A stretch of DNA of 64,000 bases from Dirofilaria immitis. Taxonomy: Eukaryota; Nematoda; Chromadorea; Rhabditida; Onchocercidae. Shown piece after piece: positions 1 through 13,398 of the stretch. The notes under the pieces are model-generated. The model saw nothing but the letters and a program-made list of their open reading frames with translations, ran no database searches and was not told the DNA's origin. Numbering within the stretch: the first letter of the stretch is position 1; each line of letters begins with the position of its first letter. Made by a program: the position numbers and the translations under genes. The stretch covers positions 3,286,501 through 3,350,500 of the forward strand of contig JAKNDB010000068.1 of assembly GCA_024305405.1 (NCBI GenBank), read 5' to 3'.

Positions 1-283
1 TTAGCCATTACAATGCAAATTTCAATTTAATTCCTGCAATGGAAACCTTATAATGATAAGGAAGAATTTTCGGTTGCTTTCAAAAGAATAGATTATTATA
101 TTCATGATTATCTTAATCAAATGTTTTTGATTTTTGAGATGATGCAATTCTTCGTGGAGCTAGAACTAGTTGAGTATTATTTGAATGATCAGTAACTGTG
201 ATTCAAGAATTTGATTTTTCAGTGAACTATTTTTATTTTAACTAGTTGCAGATTAAAGTCAAGTTTTAAATTTTTATTTGCAG

Positions 284-3070
284 GAGAAAAAGAGCGAACA
301 TTAATGATTAAAACAAGAGATTGCCTTGATGAAATTTTCACCACTATAGCAGCAAGCATTGGCATTGTTATGGAAGACCTTGCAGCTTGCTTTCCATGTC
401 CGTTCGGTTTAATTTACATAGAATACTTCCCTTGATTTTGTTTGAATTTTACAAATTTTCAATTTTTCAAGCTATAAAAAGTTACTATTTCTTGCAGCGC
501 CGATGCTGCTTTGCTGCAATCCGGGCGAAGTATCTTGTCAAGTAATGAATTATGCGCATATCATCATTGTTTGGATGGGGATGTCAATGCTGATATAAGT
601 TACACACCGATACCAGCTGGCATCGCGTTCTTTTGCGAGACTCCGGGCATACTTTATAATGTTCTAAATAGTAATGACAATCTTTTGGATAAAATAAGTG
701 AGTTTTTCATTGATACTCAGTTAATTGCCTGATACGATAAGACTCCAGTAACCGATACATACAGCCATTCCGCAATTTACTCATTGCAAATTGTCTGCTT
801 GGAAATTTAATGATAATTGGATCATAAAGGAAGCATTTGTATCTTCTTTTAATTTATTAGTAATGATTAATAATAAGTGGATGGTATGTTGAATAATGAG
901 GAAGAAGAGACGAAATTGCAAAATTTTCTAGATTATTCCTTTTTTTGGTTCCAAAAACAAAGAAATGAAATCACAGCGATGTATTCTACTGCAGTTAATT
1001 AACTGTATGGATGACTCCGCATATGATTTGCTTGGAAGCGGTTTTTTTCTGAAAATAAGGTATAATTCCAAATTTGACAAAACAAGGAAAAATAAATTAG
1101 CTTTCAAATATCATTAATATTTCGGTATACAGTGTTTCATATTTCGTTTCCAAATTCCCAACAGATTTTCATGAATTTTTCTTCCTCTACTTACTATATA
1201 TATGAAATAGAAGGACATGAAAAAAAGAAATCTTGCATATCGAATATCATGTGAACTCTTGTTACTCATTCTGACCAACTGGTATGTAGTAAGTAGCGTC
1301 TTTTCTTTTATGAAAGCGTAAAATATATAGAAAGCTATGAACTGCTTTATTATTTGCAGATACCACCGTTTCTTTTTCGTTATACCACAAGAGAAAATTG
1401 TCCATTTACGGCACGCTCGTTTGCGGATACACGTTTCGGTTCTCATCGATCACGTCCCGATCACAAAGCTATGCGGCGAATTCAACATGCTGCAGCATTT
1501 TTGGCTATGACAAATGACAATGCCGGTACTGCTACAGGTACAATTTCATGGATTCAAAATATTATCCATATTAAATTTATTCACATCTGTTGGATTTAAT
1601 AGAATTAATAGATAGGTAGTTATTCCTTATTTAATAAAAATTTTATTTCGAATTTTAGGTAATCGTCAGGATTGTACACAATTTGCTATGAATTCAACAA
1701 CCGATAACTGTAAGGAAGATCTTATCTTACATCATGGGCATAAAACTACGATTATTATCATTATTATCACTACCCTTTAGGATTATTATCACTATCCTTT
1801 AAGTTATAATTTATAAATTTCAATAATTTTAGTTTTCTATAATCAGTCTTATGCAAATAACAATTTTGCTTCGGTAGCATCGCCAGCTGTTCCGCTGACA
1901 TCAGCAGCAGTAGCAGTTTCAGATGGACAAAGGACGTGTGATGCATTGGTGAGAAATTTCAAAACACTTGTGTTTTTCACCGTAAACACAAAAGAAATTG
2001 AGACCGAAGAAATATGAACTTCTGCAGAGCTCGATGGCAATGTCCGCAAATGCTATTACAAAAGCAGTAGCGTTAAATGAATCCAAGTTTCTACTCATGA
2101 ATTCATCGTCGGCACCTTCGAACCCATCATCCGAATCCATTAGTAGTAGTGCTGGACGTGCTGCGAGCCAGCTTTATCCGTTATCTCCGATCGTAGAAAC
2201 TGGCAGTGATTTTAATTCATATAACTGTCATGCTGTAGCAAGTGACGTGAAAGTGGTATGACAATTTTACATCGTTTCCAGATACATCTCTAGTCATTTT
2301 CTTGAAAAGATTATATATACATATACTTTTTCCAGGATCATGCAAAAGTCGAGCTCTCAACGTGTGACGAGCGCGATAATCTTCATCTCACATATCCACA
2401 CAGCTCTCGAGCGTTGGTTACCGACAGTTACAATCCATATGCCTTTGAAGCAGGTGAAGTTTGGCGAAAAACACTAGTAAAAAATTTTTCTTGATATATG
2501 ACTCCAGAAACTTTCAAAAACCTGTCATATGCCTGAAATTTCACACCACACTACGAATAACAAATTATTTTGATTGTGCAATTCTTTAAAAAATTTTTAT
2601 TCCTTTCACTCTTTCTATTATTAGCTCGAGATAATACTGATCGATCTTTCTTATGTCGCGTAAATCCGAATGAAATGACTTCTGAAACTCCATCATTTCT
2701 ATCATTTCCAACATCGCTTTCCAATATCAGCAATAGATCATCCGAAAATCCAGAAAATCAAATTTATAATGTTAGTTGAAATTCTGTCGCAATGTTTATA
2801 TTATTTGCATATGAAAGAAATATGTCTTCACAAATACAACCCCATCAAAAATTAAATCATCCAACATGTTTCGTGATAATTACGATTGTTTCTTTCTGTT
2901 TTCACAAGAGAAAAGTTACTAAAGACATATGAAATCTGTAATACTTTTAGTTGGAGTCAAATAATCTGGATATCGTTGATCTTCAATACAATATTAGTCG
3001 CATGTCATTTGCGGATGGCATGGCACTAGCATCATCGACGCTTGCTACCAGTCAGTCCAAAATGAACTGA
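284..3070 (+). CDS. 3' part of an unrecognised multi-exon gene with a Ser-rich tail
   Basis: I do not recognise this protein. Exons read in a consistent frame at about 1360-1537, 1659-1709, 1833-1948, 2028-2255, 2336-2453, 2625-2770 and 2951-3070, with matching phases, GT donors and TTTTAG/CTGCAG acceptors, ending in TGA at 3068-3070. Probable earlier exons at 284-406, 498-697 and about 963-1059 are open, but their phases do not join cleanly, so either these borders are wrong or there are base indels. The start lies outside the window or was not found. The encoded part has a Cys- and Arg-containing block (ENCPFTARSF, RPDHKAMRRIQHAAAF), then a low-complexity Ala/Ser/Asn/Pro-rich tail (SSSAPSNPSSES) with no membrane segment or recognisable domain. 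It could be the tail of a regulatory or receptor protein. Exon chain from 1360 on is fairly sure; identity unknown. Confidence 0.6.
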
Positions 3071-3162
3071 ATTTCATGAGGAGCTTTGATGATTACAAAC
3101 AAACACCTGTTGAATTTTATTGCTGTTGGCATTGACCATTTTATAGTTGGAATCCCGTTTTC

Positions 3163-3193
<31 letters not shown>

Positions 3194-4027
3194 TTATGAT
3201 TTTTATAGTTTAATGATTACTGTAGTATCGGTCTTAATTATGTTGCATGCAACAGGTATCCTTTTGTATGCGATAGATGCAAGGCGCTGGTATATAATGC
3301 CAGTATAAATATCCTACAACTTTGTTCCTCGTTAATAATTATGATACGTACGTTTTTGTCTAACGTATGATGAATCGAAATAATGATTCATCTATTTCAA
3401 AATAACTGGCTTGTGTTTCAACAGAGAATGCGAATCATTAGAATTAGAATGATTACAAAAAAATGACATATATTGTATTCAGGAATTTTATAAATTTGAA
3501 AATATCGTTAGTGTGTTTTCCTACATGACGGAAAATTCGGAAGGAAATGTTCATATTTGTACAGCATAAAAAAATATTTGTAAGCATTAACAATGATTAA
3601 AAATTAATCAAAATTTGGATAAAAATAGAAGATCCGAATTTGTTGTACATTTAGAATTTTATAGATAAACAGGAAATTTCTCCTGGAATTTGAAACACTT
3701 TTATTTCATAAGTTTTGCTCACTAATTTAAAAAAATAATAATATTTTTATTTCAATTTTTTTTCGATCTATTAAATGCAAAATTTTTTAGAATCGCCGTT
3801 GAAATAAATCAGTCAAGTAATATCGATGGAACCCGTGTAGATTTTCATATCTGTGAAATTTTTTCATATCCTGTTCAGATAATGCGCACTTTGTACGAAT
3901 TCATCGTTTCCAGAATAGTTACATTTAAATTCTAATCAAAAAATGATGATATCTGTCATCATTTGAACAATATTAATTATTATGAATGAAAAATTGAATG
4001 AGTGGCGAGATGTACAATTGAGAGATA

Positions 4028-4222
4028 TTATGGTACTATTTTTGTACAACTGTCAAAGATGTGGAAGTGTTGTGAGTTTACGCGATTTGGTTTGATGGTA
4101 CTTGAAGTGGGCGAAACCGTTGTTATAACCGTTATTTGAGTCTTTGTTGTGGATGTGATGTCAGGATTTGTGTAACTTAGGATAGGATTTGTCTTTTGTT
4201 GATGATTGCAATGAGTTACCAT
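4028..4222 (-). CDS. Possible small Thr/Ser-rich ORF, doubtful
   Basis: A 64-codon frame starts with ATG at 4222, has an in-frame stop 15 bases upstream, and is less AT-rich than its surroundings. It is rich in Thr, Ser and Pro (TSTTKTQITVITTVSPTSST), like a mucin-type linker, and has no signal peptide. A TATATATA run at about 4390 and an AAAG acceptor-like site just before the ATG would suit a short gene read leftwards, but no close poly(A) signal follows. It may be an isolated exon or chance. Confidence 0.22.
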   Translation of the reverse strand: MVTHCNHQQKTNPILSYTNPDITSTTKTQITVITTVSPTSSTIKPNRVNSQHFHIFDSCTKIVP

Positions 4223-7200
4223 GTTGCTTTGTGCTCAAACTTGGGTAATTAAACGACCCTTTATTTGACACAATATGGATACTAACAATGAAATCAAATA
4301 TCAACAAAAGAGAATAATGAGTAAAAACTGAATAGAGCGTGGCGTTGATCCAAACTGAATAAACGAAGCATCCTTCTTGTTAAAAAGTTGCCATATATAT
4401 ACTCTCATAATTGGGCAGTCAAATATTCAATGTATGATTGACTGAAACAAGAAGCTCTGGACATAGGATAGATTTAGACAAGCGGCAGTAATTTTACAGT
4501 TCCTTTGGAGATTGTTCATGGGAAGGGAAATTATTTGATCTTTAGTCTTACCATAGATAATGAATTAACAGATGCGAGAAATAATCGTCAGAAATTTTTG
4601 GGAATAATAAAGATAGTGACAATATCTATAAATGGCCGCTCCCTGCAACCGTATTACAATTCTTATAGCCAAGATCATAAATCAGTTAATTTATATAAAA
4701 GATATTCCTTTTCTCAATATTTTCTATTACAAGCCAAATGTAGATTTCCGAATAAGAGATATTACTTTGGACAAATTACCCATTGATATTTCAATAGATT
4801 GAATAAAATAGATCCCAAAGCTACGAAATGATCGTACTATCACAATTATTAGAAAAAACCCGAAAAATAACAATTATGTCGCATCCAATTTCATAAGTGC
4901 ATGATCGTATCCAAATAAATCTCATGATTCTTACCGTAGTTTCGTTTTTCATCGCTCAAAGCACAAATATCATTTGTGTGTTCATATAATCACACATTTG
5001 CATGACATTACTGTAATTTTCGTAGAAATGCGGTTTAACTGAAACAAATTCTACGCTCTACAGAAGTTAGAAATATAATTTCATTACACATTATTTTTTT
5101 GTATTCCACAATAAGTTCGTTGCATTATATTTTTTAAAATTTCCTTATTTCATTTATTCTCTGATTATTTAAGAAAAATTTCTAAATAGTTCATTTTCAG
5201 TTCTCTTCGTTGATTCGTAATAGCAAAAGCTTTTAGTGTTTAACTAAAATCTAATTCGTGCGCTTTTATCTTTCATTTAATCCCTACAAATTCGCATTGT
5301 TAAAATTTTAAGCTTTTAATGTATTTTTTGTTACTGTGAAAAATCTTGTTTACCGTAGAAATTTTTCGCCATTACCCTGAGAATAATAACAAAAGATTCA
5401 AATGATTTCCTAGAACTAATTTAATATGGAGATATTGCCCCTCTGTCAACAACGATTCAATCCAATACTGCTATTCGAAAAATTAAAGAAGTATCTGTTT
5501 TCCTTGATATCACAAGCATGAAGGAATGAAAGAGAAATAGATTGAATAGAAACAAATAAAAGAAAATAGTTATAATCGCTGACCATTGTCCACTGCCATA
5601 AAACCAATTCAGTTTCTGATGATTACGAGACTGAATTTACTTTGAACGGAATTAAATTTCACGCTGTGCCTATAGGGATATTTTACACTATTCATGTGAA
5701 ATACGTTATGGTGATATGTTTGTCACGATTTTTTTTGTTTGGTTTGTTTCCGGACAGCAATAATTATAAGATTTTATTCTTCGCAGAAGATTAACAGTAA
5801 ATCCAGTTATGAAAATTTCTTCTTGATATAATAGACAATTGGATAGATGCACAAGAGATACAAAGACATTACATGAACAATGGATCATATATCATTTGAT
5901 AAATGAAACTAAGTTTAAAGAACTGTACAGACATACAATGAATAAGGCTGTGGTAAATTATCTAACATATAATAGATAAAGCAAATGGTCGGACGATTAG
6001 TTTAATTATTTACAGTATCCTTTGGAATTGTAAATTGAGTTATTGAGCAAGATGTATCCAAATAACAAAGAGTACTGTTATATTACAAAAAAGCATCCGT
6101 TGTTTACTAATAGCATGTATCACAATTAGACTTCTGCTTGTTACAAAAGTGTAATTCGATTCATCTTGACAAGTTTTTTCTATTTACTGGAAAAGTTTCA
6201 ACTTTTTAATTGTTAAATCTATGCAAATTTTCCTACTTTAATCGATCAGAGATTTTCATTTGCAATGCTTTATTATATCGTAGAATTTATTTCATGTTCA
6301 ATGATTCCATCTGGTTTTTTTCCCTAAATTAATATATCTAATCAGCAACCTATTTCACTCTAATCTTATCATAATCGCTTACTATTTTCTTGTTCAAAAT
6401 AAAACATATTTTGAACATTCCTATGGTAGCAATTACTCATGGATATTGAAGGTACGGTATTTTATTTAGAGATAGCCAAATTTTGTAAAACGATTCAATT
6501 AGTAAGAGATATAAGCGGAAGTTTTATCGAAAAGCAAAAAAAAGTTACGTAAGCATTTGCAGGAGGGCGAAATGGTTACAGTTACTTCGTACTGGAAAAG
6601 ATCAATTAATGAGCACGATGTTCAATGATAATTAGAGCATTAATCTTTCTTGTGTAATTGGCATCCTTCACAACGATTGTCATTTTTTTTTTTTTGGAAA
6701 AGGTAAGGTAAGAGATCGAGAAAGAATACGAAATATTTTTCGTGTCTGAATAGACCGAATAGTTTAGGAAATTTCATAGAAAAAAGAAATTAAATTTAAG
6801 GAAATTTCGAGTAAAAAAATCTGCCAAATTTAATAGTACTTCATTATTGAGTTAAGCATTTCTTATAGCAATAATAAAATCATTAAGAAATGAAAGAATA
6901 AGAAAGTGTAATATTAATCTATTAATGACATCAATTTTGGCCAGCGTCTTTACTGAAAAATGAAAGGGAATTTTTAGTAACATTTAGCAATATCTTAATT
7001 TTGTTTAGAAATAGACAATGCATTTTGATTTGCGTAAATTATCAAATGAAGAATATATACTCTTTGATACAGTACATTAACTAGAAAATATCATTTTTTC
7101 CAATTGAAATAGTGAAATGATTTTTGTAGCTTTTTATCAGTTCTTTTTTTTTTTGTAATTTCAACAAATAATCGATGCACTGTTTTTCTTATCACAAGGA

Positions 7201-7305
7201 ATATTTCTAAAGATGCTTTCTACGAATTTGAATTAAGAATTAACTAATGATCAAAGAAGGCGTAGAATTTCAGAAACTACTTTCTAGAGAGAAATATTGA
7301 ATTGA

Positions 7306-7347
7306 TTAACTGATTGTTTTTAACGAGATTTCAAAACAATCAGTTAA
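7306..7347. repeat. 15-bp perfect inverted repeat (hairpin)
   Basis: Left arm 7306-7320 (TTAACTGATTGTTTT) is the exact reverse complement of 7333-7347, with a 12-base spacer. It lies in non-coding DNA far from any called gene, so function is unknown. Confidence 0.8.
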
Positions 7348-8479
7348 TGAGATGATAATATTAAATAACGTGCATCGTTGATTCTTAAATCATATTTCAA
7401 GTTTAGAATCTGTTCTAAAATCTATTTTTATTTTGGAGCAAACTAGTTGCTAATTTGACCGCAGAATATTCTTGGCATTTTCATCTTTACAATAAAAAGA
7501 ACTTCAGCACACATTTACAACAAACCGGATCTTAAAGGAATCGTTCTTTGTAATAAAATATAACTTCAATAAAATTTGATGGAAGTCTTAAAATTACACT
7601 ACTTTTTCCAATTAAACGTGTAGTTAGTATTGCTGTAAATTCAATTTTGAATTTTGTAGTGATAAAAGAGATAGGAATTTAAATGCTTTTTTAAAGCTGT
7701 TTTTAAATTCTTTTAATATAAACTAAGTGAATATTTTTCAAATTCTTTTGAAATAAGCGTTTAAATTAAACAAATTATATTATCATTCAACTAACTCGCA
7801 GCATAAACTGAAAGTGACGATTTTATTGAAAACTTTTTTTCAAAAACAACGATATTATCCCCCAAAAAAAAATAAAATGAATCGATGGATCAGAAATCAA
7901 TATTACTATCAACAAGATAATACAATATCAAACTTATACCGATATTATATCAAAATGTCAATGAAGAATGTGGATTATGGAAGATTATGAGTAACAAATA
8001 AAATCATGTAATATAAGAACATCTATAAGATCTTTACAATCGATTTTTACCGGAAAATTAGCAAATCGAGAAGAAATTTTGTTAGATTTCTAATATCATG
8101 TTGCAGAAAATAGCTTATCGTAAATGTTGGATTTGAATAAAACAATTATTATTCATGCATATTTTTTAGTTTTAAAAAAAGGATGAAATTTTTCAAGATT
8201 TTTCCTACGCATTTCAAAAAGATCTTAGTATTTATTCTTCTTTTATGATGCACTTGGGATGCTAAGATTTTTGAACATTTTAATCATATTTTTGGAACTT
8301 ATCAAAAATAAATTTTAACCATTAAAATATCATTGATATTATGGCACCAATATTATTAACATTCGCCAATATTCAGTTTAAGCTAAATTGAATTCCAAGA
8401 ATAGCATTGAAATTATTTAAAAAAAAAGAGAAAAAATTAAGAATGACAGGATATAGAAGTATTTAATTCATCATACTTT

Positions 8480-9620
8480 CTGAATCTCCATATTCTTCAG
8501 ATGATGTAGATGGTACCATTTTTTCTTCATTCTGCCAATAGTATTTGATGAATTTTGTTTTTGTACCATCGATTATCTAATAATCCAATTAATTTTCGAC
8601 TTTTTAAAATTCTCTTATCAAGATTATTCCGACACTAATCTTGTTCACAAATTGCAATAAGCCTCTTTATCGATGTAGATCGTATCATTTTTTCTTCATT
8701 CTGCCAGTAATTATTTCAGCAATAAACAATAGGAATTTTATCTTCTGTTTGCGCTTAAATCTATTACTGAAGTAATTAGTAACTTCATATGATAGTTTTC
8801 TTAATTTTTCCGTTGAAGATTGATTATAAGGTGGTAAGTAAAAAATAATTGTAGCGGAATGAAATAAACCAATGTCGAAAATAACAATAAAATCAAATTT
8901 TAATTTTATTCGAAATTTTGAAAGATCCGCAATTATCATAAAAAGTAGATGAAAGCTTTTTGATTTCCATGTAAAGTGTCAATAATTAATCATAACATAT
9001 CATTCATCAAGAATGACCATATTTTCAATATCTTCGATCATACCAAAATTACAATTGCTGATTTCTTTAGCATGATCAATCATACAAAGATGTTTTATGA
9101 TTTCTTCACACGATCCATCATACTATTATTATAACTATTGCTTTCTTCAAAATCATCCATTGTATGATGATCATTAATAACTTCTTCAATAAATGATCCG
9201 TCACAGTAATATTACAATCGCTGGTTCTGTAAAGGGATCGTTCATACCAAAGTCATAAATGAAGATTTTGTCAGAAAAATTGATCATATTATTAGTCATA
9301 TTTTCAAGTTCTTCAAAATCGATGCTTTTGATACTACCATTATAAACGAAGATTTCTCTAAAAGAATCAAGATCATACTATTATTCATATTTCCGACTTC
9401 TTCATAAGGATGGATAATATGATTACTGTAGATTTTTTCAAAGGAATCGATCATGCCATCTATTCTTATATTTAATCTCGTCTAAAAAATCGCTTAAATT
9501 ATCAATATAATCGTTTGCACCAAAATTACAAGTCGATTTTTTCGAAAGGATCGACCGTATCATTATCATAGATTTGTTCTAAAAAATAAGCTGTACTATG
9601 ATTACTGTACTATGAGGACA
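8480..9620. repeat. Degenerate tandem-repeat tract, possibly decayed coding repeats
   Basis: Related phrases recur through this tract. A segment starting GATGTAGAT and containing ATTTTTTCTTCATTCTGCCA occurs at about 8501-8542 and again at 8671-8707. Variants of ATCGATCAT, AAAATTACAA and TTCTTCAA/TTCTTCAT follow every several tens of bases to about 9600. On the minus strand short stretches read as Asp/Glu/Asn/Ile-rich peptide but stops interrupt every frame. It could be an old minisatellite or the remains of an acidic repeat protein. Confidence 0.5.
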
Positions 9621-11422
9621 GAAAGTAACATGATTTCTATGGCAGTTTCCGTTTAATATCTTAATTAAATAATAAAATCTAAATTCAAATGCAAATATAT
9701 AGTGGATAAAAATTAAATTCGATTATGTCGAAAATATAATTCAAATCTTTAAAAATCATGGCATCTCACTGATTACTTTTTGCCAATTCGATCATAAACG
9801 TAAAGGTAAGTAAAATATTCACAGTAAGAGTTTTAATCAAACCGCCTATTTTTTTAAGCTTCAAAATTAAAAAGTAAGTTTTCTTCTATTCGTCATAACT
9901 CAAAAACAATTTTTAAGCTAACAAAATTTGATAGTAATAATATTCTATTGAAAACAACATAAGTTTCTGATTCGCAGATCCGTTGTTGTGATTGGAGCAG
10001 AGGATATTGTTGTTTTGGAAAAAGGAGAATTTGAATAAAATTGCTATTTTCAGTTTATACTGCAAGCCAGCTAAATGATAATACAACCACACGTTTCCAG
10101 CATCAAACCTCATAAGCTTCTGAGTGTCCTATTTCGGATATCGCCACAATATCAAATTTGAATTTATATTGAATAACGAATGCAGTAAATATAATATTAT
10201 TATGAATTAATGAAGAGATACTGGAGCATCTGCAGTTCTTGTATTTCTTCATGATCTTTCAGACTATACATTGAACCAAAGGAAATAGTCGGTCAAAATG
10301 ATTATATCGAATATTACAGCCATGATTCTTACATTTGCGATTTCTCGGATTCTTTATGATTTTTCATTGCTATAATTTTATTAGATACAATTTTCTTAAT
10401 AAAATCAACAAATTAACTACAAAATCAAATTCATTCATATCGAATTTTTAAAATTTCATTCGTAAATTGTTGCGACGGCGTTTGAAAAAATACATTGCGA
10501 TAATTATTGTAAATGATATTTTTGTACAATATTAATAACTTTCAGCTGTCAAAATTACTAAAATTTAATCCAAGCATTAATTAGTGATAATTCATTTTTT
10601 TCAATTGCAAAAAATTTTTAATCTTTTTTCTATGCAACAAAATCACTAAACTCTTTAATTATATTTAAGCTTCTACTTTTTCTTTTTTATTTGTATTTTC
10701 ATTTCCTTTTTTTATCACTCCAGATAGAACGGAAAAAGTATTTTAAAAATGTAAAATGAAGTTAGATGATTCATGCACTACACGAACTGTTCAAAAATAT
10801 GAGAAATTGTAATAAAATAGAAGTGATAAGTCATCGAGATAAACTACTGTGTTGATGTGTCTGATAAAGAAATAAAATCTTCATTATAATGAAAGAAATT
10901 TCAAAAATCCTTTGAAAATTTTGTCTATTAGAATGCAAATGCTTATCGTAATCAAAGTTATCTATCATAATGATTTGTTTGTTTTTTTCTTGCTTTGAAT
11001 TAGTAATCTAATAATTCTTATTTCAAATAAATCTTTTTGACTTTGGAGCTTTTAGTCTAAGAAGTTTTGTAAGAATTAAGCATTTTATTGAATATTGATT
11101 GTTATTTAACCTTTTAACTCCTGGTTATTTTTTTGTTTTGCATATGATCTCAAAATTGATGTTGAAGACATGAGATAAATGCCAAACTTTGAATAATGTT
11201 TCTGGATATAATTATCATTGTTTCACATGATAAGTAAGAATTACAATTTGAATTTCATGCTGATTATCATTCCATTTTTTGATATTTTCCCATTCAGGAT
11301 AAATATTATTTTCGACGAATTTAGTGTATATAAAGTAAAAACTGCTATATTTATTGGACATTAATAAATAAAAGAACGGGAAATAAATAGAAGTATTCAA
11401 GAATTGATGTTTTTTATTAATA
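9621..11422. other. Intergenic, contains diverged copy of the tandem unit upstream of the Tyr-rich genes
   Basis: No gene is supported here. Sequence from about 10680 to 11250 resembles 12720-13250 by eye (shared order of phrases such as TTTTTATCA, ATGAACTATTC/ACGAACTGTTC, GAAATTACAATAAAAT), suggesting that an old tandem duplication unit larger than the genes themselves runs through 10.7-15 kb. Confidence 0.45.
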
Positions 11423-12112
11423 TTATTTTCCAACGATAAGCTGTATCAGAGTACCAATACCACGACCTATTAGAAGACCACGTGAAAGTCCACTTGATCC
11501 TAACCTGAAAATGTAATGATTGAATAATAAAGCTTAGTAAAGCAGACTAGAAGAAATCAATGGTGGATGAAATTAACACATAATAGAATTTTCATTGAAT
11601 TGCAAAATTTCTGCATATGATCAGCAAAAACTATATGGAGCATTTCGTCGTAGTGTTTTCGATTGCTCGGTCCGTTTAAAACTTTGATGATTAAGTCGAA
11701 AATGTAATTGACTAAATCACTATCGTAACATTTTTCATATTTTGAAATTTATAAAGAAAATTGTTTAGTATTAATGCGACTAAGAGAATTCAAATAAAAC
11801 ATAAGCGATTTAAGCCACAAAATCTATCAAAAATTTCGAAAAATAAACTTACAAGTTGAGATTCACAAAACTGTCAGGAAAGATTCCAAATCTATAGGTA
11901 GTGCTAGGTGCACTGGTAGATAAAGAGGGAAACTGAGGAGGAGGTATATTGTAAAGATATTGAAATTGGGGGTAGTAATTATATTGAAGTTGCTGGTACA
12001 GTTGATAGGAATAATATTGATAATATGGATTGTAATATTGAGGATAATAATAATACTGTGATTGCACAATACATACTGTCATCAATATCAGAAACAGAAT
12101 AGAAACTTTCAT
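11423..12112 (-). CDS. Short secreted Tyr-rich protein with glycine-rich hydrophobic C-terminus (copy A)
   Basis: Two exons: 12112-11853 and 11504-11423, joined through a GTAAGT donor and TTTTCAG acceptor in matching phase; an AATAAA follows within about 15 bases of the stop. The product is about 112 residues. The chosen ATG at 12112 begins a clean signal peptide (MKVSILFLILMTVCIVQS); an ATG 42 bases upstream gives a polar extension and is probably 5' leader beside a CTTTCTAG site that could be a trans-splice acceptor. The mature part starts with about 45 residues dominated by Tyr, Gln, Pro and Asn (QYYYYPQYYNPYYQYY), then a Pro/Ser/Thr linker. Exon 2 encodes a Gly/Leu/Ile helix ending GTLIQLIVGK. 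No family recognised. Surface or cuticle material, or a membrane-active peptide, are both possible. Copy B lies about 2 kb upstream. Confidence 0.72.
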
Positions 12113-12562
12113 TATATTACTGTTAGATATTGATGATTTTCTAGAAAGATTCATCTATTAAATTAAAATTTGGATGAGAAAAATTTTTGAAAACGTTTTG
12201 GAAATAGAAATATACTTGAAATCGAAGCATCAACAAATCGTTGTATTCCAGATGTTTCTCCATCGGTTGACTTCAACTAGTTTTTATCATAAGTAACTTC
12301 ATGTAAAAATAAATTTCTATAATATTATACAAAATATATCTCAAAGTTCAAAACTACGACAGATTTGTGAAAAATAGCAGAAAATTTGTATTCACACCAA
12401 CCCTTAAGAGAGAATCTAAGTATTTTTGAGATGTAATTTTTAATGTTATTTAAAGCAATATTTCCTTGAAACAGGTTTTACTTATCTATAAAAAAAAAAT
12501 GGAAATTGATATGGTCGGTTGGCATTACTTATTTCCACGTAATAAAAACATACTGATATTTG
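12068..12562. repeat. Near-identical 5' duplication, copy A
   Basis: This segment (promoter side, 5' leader and signal-peptide codons of copy A) matches 14031-14529 with fewer than ten differences that I can count by eye. The match stops abruptly at both ends: at the signal-peptide cleavage region on the coding side and after ATATTTGAC on the upstream side. Confidence 0.85.
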
Positions 12563-13398
12563 ACCGCAAAAAGTGAATAGTCTTGGATAAACGATTTCTT
12601 TTCTTAAAATAAAATTAAGAATAAACGAATTCTTTTGACAAATAATATTAAGTTTATTTAAATGATTTTGTGTCGTTTTATTTAGCATAAGATAGCAGCT
12701 ATTTGGAAAAAGAAATTACTTCGACTTTTTCTATTTTCTTTTTGCCTTTTTTTTATTATCATTTTCATTTCAAATAGAATGAAATGTATTTAAAAAAATA
12801 TCAAATGAAGGCGTCCAATAGAATTCATTGCATGCAGCATGAACTATTCGAAAAGTTCGAGAAATTACAATAAAATATCATGATAAACTATTATATTTGA
12901 TAATGTCTGATGAAGGAATAATCAACATCTTTGTTATAATGGAAGAAATTTTATCTATTACAATATTAAAGTGCCATATTGCACTGTTTCATTATTATTT
13001 CGAATAATTAATCTAACAGAAAAGAAATTCTCATTGAAAACTTTTTACTTTAAGAATCATTTGTACAATTTGAATATCTTAATGAATAATCATTGTTGTT
13101 TGATTTTTTTATTCTTAGCTTACTTATTGCTTTTTGTATAAGATTTCAAAATTTGATATTAAAATTTGAAACATATATTATCAATGCTTCTGTGATATAT
13201 TTATACTTCATTATAATTTATTGCTGCTAATTATCACTTCATTTCTTAAGTCTTTTCATTCGGCAACAAATATTATTTTCTGTCAAAATTTAAATTTAGT
13301 GTATACGAAATGAAAGATTGTTATACTTTATTAGCGTAAAATTAATAAACGAACAGAACAAGGAATAAGAAGAAATATATTTGAAACCTTTGTTGATA
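12563..13398. other. Spacer between Tyr-rich copies A and B
   Basis: No coding frame is supported. The 12720-13250 part resembles 10680-11250 (diverged tandem unit). An AATAAA on the minus strand near 13325 is a candidate poly(A) signal for copy B. Confidence 0.5.

Larger units (their letters stand above)
3071..8480. other. Gene-poor AT-rich intergenic region
   Basis: Apart from the doubtful small ORF at 4028-4222 (-) and the hairpin at 7306-7347, I see no coding exon supported by splice signals or codon structure. A T-run lies near 3179-3195. The open frame at 4505-4786 (+) shows no splice context or family resemblance and is not called. Confidence 0.6.

Noticed and set aside
4505..4786. 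93-codon plus-strand frame with ordinary-looking composition
   Set aside because: No signal peptide, splice context or homology that I can see; the length is possible by chance.
12110..12154. Upstream ATG of Tyr-rich copy A (and 14117 in copy B)
   Set aside because: Would place a polar 14-residue extension before the signal peptide; the second ATG gives a normal secretion signal, and a CTAG acceptor-like site lies between.
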